This document shows positions 60,655 through 64,000 of a DNA stretch of 64,000 nt, one piece after another. This stretch comes from Paractinoplanes tereljensis (lineage in GTDB: Bacteria; Actinomycetota; Actinomycetes; Mycobacteriales; Micromonosporaceae): assembly GCF_016862435.1 (NCBI RefSeq), contig NZ_BOMY01000002.1:62001-126000 (forward strand). Direction: 5' to 3'. A model generated the notes under the pieces. That model did not search any database and was not told the origin of the DNA. It saw only the letters and a program-made list of their open reading frames with translations. Position 1 is the stretch's first letter. Every line of letters begins with the position of its first letter. The translations under genes and the position numbers were made by a program.

Positions 60655-61228
60655 TCACCTTCGACCGGGCCACCGTCCGGGCCGTGGTGCCGTCCTTGCC
60701 GCCGGTCCTGGTCCAGACGGCGTCGACCGAGAAGACGTAGTCGGCGGCGGAGTCCAGGCCGGTGATCGTCACGGTCTGGAAGGTGCAGGGGGTGCCGGGC
60801 GTGACCACGGTCCAGCCGACGTCCCGCTGCGAACCGACCACCAGGTCCTGCGCGATCGCGGTGACCCGGAATTCCTGCAGGTCGGCGCCGCCGGGGTTGA
60901 AGAACGTGACGACCGCGGTGGTCTTGCCGGGGACGACACCGGCGGCCTCGATCGGGCTGGTCTGGCCGATCGGGGTGCAGGTCGGGCTCGGGGTGACCGT
61001 CGCGGTCGCGGTGATCGACGGCAGTGGCAGGAAGCCGGACGGGAACGCGCTTGTCGTCGCGGTCACGACGCTGACGGTCGGGGACGGCGTGGCGCTGCCC
61101 TTGGTGGTGATCACCCACGGCTTACCGCTCGCGGACGGGATCGCGGTCGCGGTGGTGCTCGCCGAGCTGCAGCCGCTCAGGAACAGCAGCGCGGCGCTTC
61201 CACCCAGCATCAGCCAACGACGGCGCAT
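60641..61228 (-). CDS. Lipoprotein with a fibronectin-like domain
   Basis: A 195-residue lipoprotein: signal RRRWLMLGGSAALLFLSGC with the lipobox cysteine at about residue 20, a serine/threonine/proline-rich spacer (to about 90), then a beta-sandwich domain (VPGKTTAVVTFFNPGGADLQ, EFRVTAIAQDLVVGSQRD, DSAADYVFSVDAVWTRTGG) similar to FN3 folds. It is attached to the outer membrane face. Function unknown. Confidence 0.75.
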   Translation of the reverse strand: MRRRWLMLGGSAALLFLSGCSSASTTATAIPSASGKPWVITTKGSATPSPTVSVVTATTSAFPSGFLPLPSITATATVTPSPTCTPIGQTSPIEAAGVVPGKTTAVVTFFNPGGADLQEFRVTAIAQDLVVGSQRDVGWTVVTPGTPCTFQTVTITGLDSAADYVFSVDAVWTRTGGKDGTTARTVARSKVITTA

Positions 61229-61294
61229 CGGCCTGCCTCCCCCCGCCTAGAACTGACCCTCTCTGGGTCAGATCGTCGGGAACGAGGAGTTTGC

Positions 61295-62017
61295 TTAGGC
61301 CGACCGGTAGAGCTGACGGGAGCGTTTGGCCAGGTCTTTGGTCGCGGCCGAGTTGACCCAGGTGCCGAGGATCACCGCGGCGCCGGGGACGATCTTGGCG
61401 AACACCCGGCGGCCGGCGCGGACCCCGGCCATGTGGGCGAGCCGGACGCTCAGTTTCAGCATCACCCGGGTGATCGGGCGGTTGGCGATGTCGGTGAACA
61501 TGCGGGTGGCGCGCTCGCGGCCGGCCGCCACCCCCAGCGCGAGCCGGGCAGTCTCGGCTACCTTGTGCACCCGCTGCAGGACCAGGAGGTCGGTGGCGCG
61601 CTCGGGGGCGGCGGGATCCAGACCGTACGCAGCGGCGATGTGCAGTGTCATCCGCGACTGGGTCCAGGCCAGGACACCGACGTCGAGCACCGCGCCGGGC
61701 AGGCCGGTGGCGCCGGAGACGGCCCCGGAGATGCGGGCCAGGGTGGTGAACCGCTTGACGGTCAGGTCGGCCAGCGCGTCGGGGGTGATGCCGGGGTTGT
61801 CGAGCCGGGCGCGCTCGGCCCACTGGGCAGCCTCGGGGCCGAGGCGGCGCACGGCCTCCAGGGCGAGGTGCTCCGGCGCATAGTGGGGGTCGGACTTCAT
61901 GCGCGACCACAGGGTGCCGGGTGGGGCTTCGGTCTCGGGGATGGGCTCTTTCACGGCGACTTCGCTCACCAGATCACGCTCCGAGGGGATCTCTTGGGGG
62001 AAAAGATCTCGATCCAT
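61295..62017 (-). CDS. EcsC family protein
   Basis: The 240-residue protein matches EcsC: WSRMKSDPHYAPEHLALEAV, RRLGPEAAQWAERARLD, FTTLARISGAVSGATGLPGAV, LDVGVLAWTQSRMTLHIAAAYG and, near the end, VFAKIVPGAAVILGTWVNSAAT, the conserved glycine-rich membrane-associated segments. EcsC was named from an ABC exporter operon in Bacillus, but its biochemistry is unknown. ATG 62017 is chosen; an upstream GTG at 62041 would add MHVHVHGT, encoded by a palindromic GTGCAC region more likely to be regulatory. Confidence 0.8.
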   Translation of the reverse strand: MDRDLFPQEIPSERDLVSEVAVKEPIPETEAPPGTLWSRMKSDPHYAPEHLALEAVRRLGPEAAQWAERARLDNPGITPDALADLTVKRFTTLARISGAVSGATGLPGAVLDVGVLAWTQSRMTLHIAAAYGLDPAAPERATDLLVLQRVHKVAETARLALGVAAGRERATRMFTDIANRPITRVMLKLSVRLAHMAGVRAGRRVFAKIVPGAAVILGTWVNSAATKDLAKRSRQLYRSA

Positions 62018-62176
62018 TGTGCCGTGCACATGCACGTGCACGCGAGGGGTGAAGATCGGTTGTGCCCAGGCTGAGATCTATCGCACCTTTGGGAAGATCA
62101 TGCGGTCACCGGAATGAACTATGGCCGGTAGTTGTTTGCCACAGTTACTCGCTTTTCAGCACAGGAGGTCGTCGAC
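62018..62176. promoter_or_regulatory. Divergent promoter region, EcsC / PAC2 genes
   Basis: This 159-bp gap holds overlapping GTGCAC repeats at 62024-62042, including the palindrome TGCACGTGCA (62031-62040), next to the ecsC start, an AT-richer stretch at 62100-62160 suited to the PAC2 gene promoter, and AGGAGGT at 62163-62169. Confidence 0.4.
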
Positions 62177-63082
62177 GTGCTCGACCCACACGAGCTCTAC
62201 GAGTTGGCCGACGACCTGCCGGCCCTGGACAAGCCCGTGCTTGTTCAGGCGCTCACCGGGTTCGTCGACGCGGGCAGCGCCATTCAGCTGTTCCGCGAAA
62301 ATCTGCTGGACACCCTCGACACCCAGGTCGTCGCGACGTTCGACCTCGACCAGCTGCTCGACTACCGCTCCCGCCGCCCTCCGATGATCTTCGTTGAGGA
62401 CCACTGGGAGTCGTACGAGCAGCCCAGCCTCGTCCTGCACCTGGTGCGCGACCAGCTCGGTGCCGAGTTCCTGCTGCTCGCCGGCCCGGAACCCGACCTG
62501 CAGTGGGAGCGGTTCATCGCGGCGGTGTCCGGCCTGATCGACCGGTTCGGCGTCGAGCTCACGGTCGGCCTCAACGCAATCCCGATGGCGGTGCCGCACA
62601 CCCGCCCGGTCAGCGTCACCGCGCACGCCACCGACCAGCGCCTGCTCGGCGACCACGAGTCGTGGTTGCAGCGGGTGCAGGTGCCGGCCAGCGTCGGCAA
62701 CCTGCTGGAGTTCCGCCTCGGCCAGGCCGGCAAGGACGCCATGGGGTACGCGGCGCACGTCCCGCACTACCTGGCCCAGACCAACTATCCGGCCGCCGCC
62801 GAGCTGCTGGCCGACTCGGTCTCGTCGAGCACCGGCCTGGCCCTGCCCACCAGCCAGCTGCGCAAAGCCGCCGAACTGGTCCGCGCCGACATCGACAAGC
62901 AGATCGCCGACGACGAGCAGGCCGGCCGCCTGGTCAGCTCGCTCGAGGCGCAGTACGACGCGTTCCTGCGCGGCCGGGAGAACAACCTGCTGGCCGACAA
63001 CGGCACTCCGCTGCCGACCGCCGAGGAGCTGGGCGCCGAGTTGGAACGCTTCCTGGCCGAGCAGACCCGCGACGGCGAGTAA
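62177..63082 (+). CDS. PAC2 family protein
   Basis: A 301-residue protein of the PAC2 (proteasome assembly chaperone-like) family: VLVQALTGFVDAGSAIQLF, ATFDLDQLLDYRSRRPPM, EFLLLAGPEPDLQWERFIAA, VGLNAIPMAVPHTRPV and a C-terminal helical tail with LELADDEQ-type charge. PAC2 proteins occur widely in actinobacteria, several near proteasome genes, with no proven biochemical role. GTG 62177 is chosen over ATG 62132 because a perfect AGGAGGT lies 7 nt upstream. Confidence 0.87.
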   Translation: MLDPHELYELADDLPALDKPVLVQALTGFVDAGSAIQLFRENLLDTLDTQVVATFDLDQLLDYRSRRPPMIFVEDHWESYEQPSLVLHLVRDQLGAEFLLLAGPEPDLQWERFIAAVSGLIDRFGVELTVGLNAIPMAVPHTRPVSVTAHATDQRLLGDHESWLQRVQVPASVGNLLEFRLGQAGKDAMGYAAHVPHYLAQTNYPAAAELLADSVSSSTGLALPTSQLRKAAELVRADIDKQIADDEQAGRLVSSLEAQYDAFLRGRENNLLADNGTPLPTAEELGAELERFLAEQTRDGE

Positions 63083-63200
63083 AGACCGAAACCCGTAGGC
63101 CGAACGGCCAGCCCTCGGCGAACTGGACTTTTTGTCCGTCGCGCACTCCCGGGACGTCGCTAGCGTCCGCCGAGTTCCACCTCGATACGGGAGATGATCA

Positions 63201-63590
63201 ATGAGGGCTCTGCACATGTTCGGTCTTGCTGCCGGCGCGGTGGTCGTGCTCGGCGGATGTTCCAAGGCTGAACCGGCCAAAACCGCGGCCGCAGCGCCGG
63301 TCGCGCCGGCGTCCGCGTCGGCCGACGCACCGCCGGCCTGCAAGGACGTGTTCCAGCCGGGCAAGCTGGTCGACAAGGAGAAGGCGAAGGCGGGCTGTGC
63401 CAGCCCGTCCGGCACCGCGCTGATGCTGGCCTCGCTGGACTGCAAGGACGGCACCCAGCTGTGGCAGGTCGGGGCCGCATCGGGCGCACCGGCCGGGTAC
63501 GTCCGCGACGGGCAGCCGTACCAGGTGGTCAAGGCGGACGCGACCACCGATGCGAACTACATGAAGGCGTACAAGGCCTGCACCGGCTGA
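63201..63590 (+). CDS. Small lipoprotein (129 aa)
   Basis: The signal RALHMFGLAAGAVVVLGGC carries a lipobox (VLGGC) with cysteine about residue 20. An alanine/proline-rich spacer follows, then a small domain with three more cysteines (ACKDVFQPGKLVDKEKAKAGC, DCKDGTQLWQVG, AYKACTG), probably disulfide-bonded outside the membrane. Function unknown. GGGAGA 7 nt upstream of ATG 63201 is its ribosome site. A strong bidirectional terminator follows. Confidence 0.78.
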   Translation: MRALHMFGLAAGAVVVLGGCSKAEPAKTAAAAPVAPASASADAPPACKDVFQPGKLVDKEKAKAGCASPSGTALMLASLDCKDGTQLWQVGAASGAPAGYVRDGQPYQVVKADATTDANYMKAYKACTG

Positions 63591-63599
63591 CCCGGCGAC

Positions 63600-63631
63600 G
63601 CGGCCCCGCCACCAGGTGGTTGCGGGGCCGC
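63600..63631. terminator. Bidirectional terminator between lipoprotein and esterase genes
   Basis: Perfect 10-bp stem GCGGCCCCGC (63600-63609) / GCGGGGCCGC (63622-63631) with a 12-nt loop that has its own CACC/GGTG pairing. It lies between two converging genes, 10 nt after one stop and 5 nt before the other. There is no U-tract, as is common in GC-rich actinobacteria. Confidence 0.75.
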
Positions 63632-63635
63632 CGGC

Positions 63636-64000
63636 CTAGACCGGCTTCGGGAGCATCCAGTCGAGCACGTTGCGGATCTGGTCGTCCCAGTACTGCCAGA
63701 CGTGCTCACCCGGCCCGAACCCGGCATCCACCGGCACGCCCGCGGCCTGCGCCGCGGCCACGAACCGTTCGTTCTGCTTGAGCAACACGTCTTCGGTGCC
63801 GCAGCGCAGGAACAGCCGCGGCAGCTCGGCCGGCGCGACGCTCTTGACCAGATGCAGGAGATCCTCATCTCCGCCGCGAACCTGCCGGTCCGCGAAAACC
63901 CGCGGCACCAGGCCGCGGATGTGCGGCCGAAGATCAAACTCTTGGATGTACGCGAGATCGAGCGCGCCGGAAAGACTGGCCGCCGCCGCGAACCGGTGTG
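63636..64000 (-). CDS. Putative esterase (tributyrin esterase-like), 5' end outside window
   Basis: The frame is open to the window end. Visible protein reads HRFAAAASLSGALDLAYIQE, then LRPHIRGLVPRVFADRQVRG, LPRLFLRCGTEDVLLKQNER, GPGEHVWQYWDDQIRNVLDWM. The 'RFAAAASLSGALD' stretch follows the SMGGYGA nucleophile in this esterase family, so the active-site serine lies outside the window, while the catalytic Asp (CGTEDVL) and His (GEHVWQYW) are here. Substrate unknown. Confidence 0.75.
   Translation of the reverse strand, partial: HRFAAAASLSGALDLAYIQEFDLRPHIRGLVPRVFADRQVRGGDEDLLHLVKSVAPAELPRLFLRCGTEDVLLKQNERFVAAAQAAGVPVDAGFGPGEHVWQYWDDQIRNVLDWMLPKPV

Overview
The window is very GC-rich actinobacterial DNA. 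The gene families and habits (XRE/DUF5753/DUF397 regulators, DUF6232, HTH plus Clp-N pairs, SpoIIE-HATPase phosphatases, GTG starts, 1-8 nt gene overlaps) suggest Micromonosporaceae, most likely an Actinoplanes-like species. This placement is inference. I saw no rRNA, tRNA, CRISPR array, insertion sequence, prophage or origin.

Layout. 1-13.6 kb: a cut-off SpoIIE phosphatase, a VOC protein, an autoregulated HTH/Clp-N pair, an epimerase/enolase-superfamily pair, a hydrolase-MarR-pirin group, a GNAT, a cluster of XRE/DUF5753 regulators with a broken DUF397 partner, DUF6232, an M29 aminopeptidase and a methyltransferase. 13.6-18.3 kb: phospholipase D, a PCMT-like methyltransferase interrupted by a 15-bp tandem repeat, a phosphotransferase and a transglutaminase. 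18.3-36.4 kb: purine (ureide) catabolism in three blocks: allantoinase and allantoicase (18.4-20.7 kb), malate synthase with a DUF6986 protein (28.7-31.4 kb), and OHCU decarboxylase, HIU hydrolase, uricase and 8-oxoguanine deaminase (33.3-36.4 kb). Between them lie a RibD-like reductase, a HAD remnant, PadR plus an FAD monooxygenase, an ABC transporter divergent from a NarL-type two-component system, and a secreted CBM-DUF1996 protein. 36.5-45.5 kb: HrpB helicase, CDF transporter, GGDEF-EAL protein, and a PP2C phosphatase / membrane protein / anchored solute-binding protein group. 45.5-51.7 kb: a tightly overlapping treX-treY-treZ trehalose operon. 52-55.4 kb: secreted DUF4360 protein, ketopantoate-reductase family protein, zf-UBP protein, CPA1 antiporter. 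55.5-60.7 kb: a five-gene, fully overlapping operon (KAS III/OleA-like, GT2, acyl-AMP ligase, P450, SDR). 60.6-64 kb: lipoproteins, EcsC, a PAC2 protein and a cut-off esterase.

How genes work together. The ureide genes would take 8-oxoguanine/urate through HIU, OHCU, allantoin and allantoate to ureidoglycolate, with malate synthase consuming the final glyoxylate. TreX, TreY and TreZ turn glycogen into trehalose.

Most novel-looking items: (1) a dispersed repeat of about 60 bp, three copies, each beginning 0-2 nt after a stop codon in the same orientation as the gene, with conserved internal spacing; (2) the 55.5-60.7 kb operon, which has OleA-, OleC- and OleD-like enzymes without OleB but with a P450 and a glycosyltransferase, so it may make a retained beta-lactone or other modified fatty product; (3) the 15-bp tandem repeat coding NVGAP-type pentapeptides inside a methyltransferase; (4) an XRE cluster whose DUF397 gene carries a TGG-to-TGA stop.
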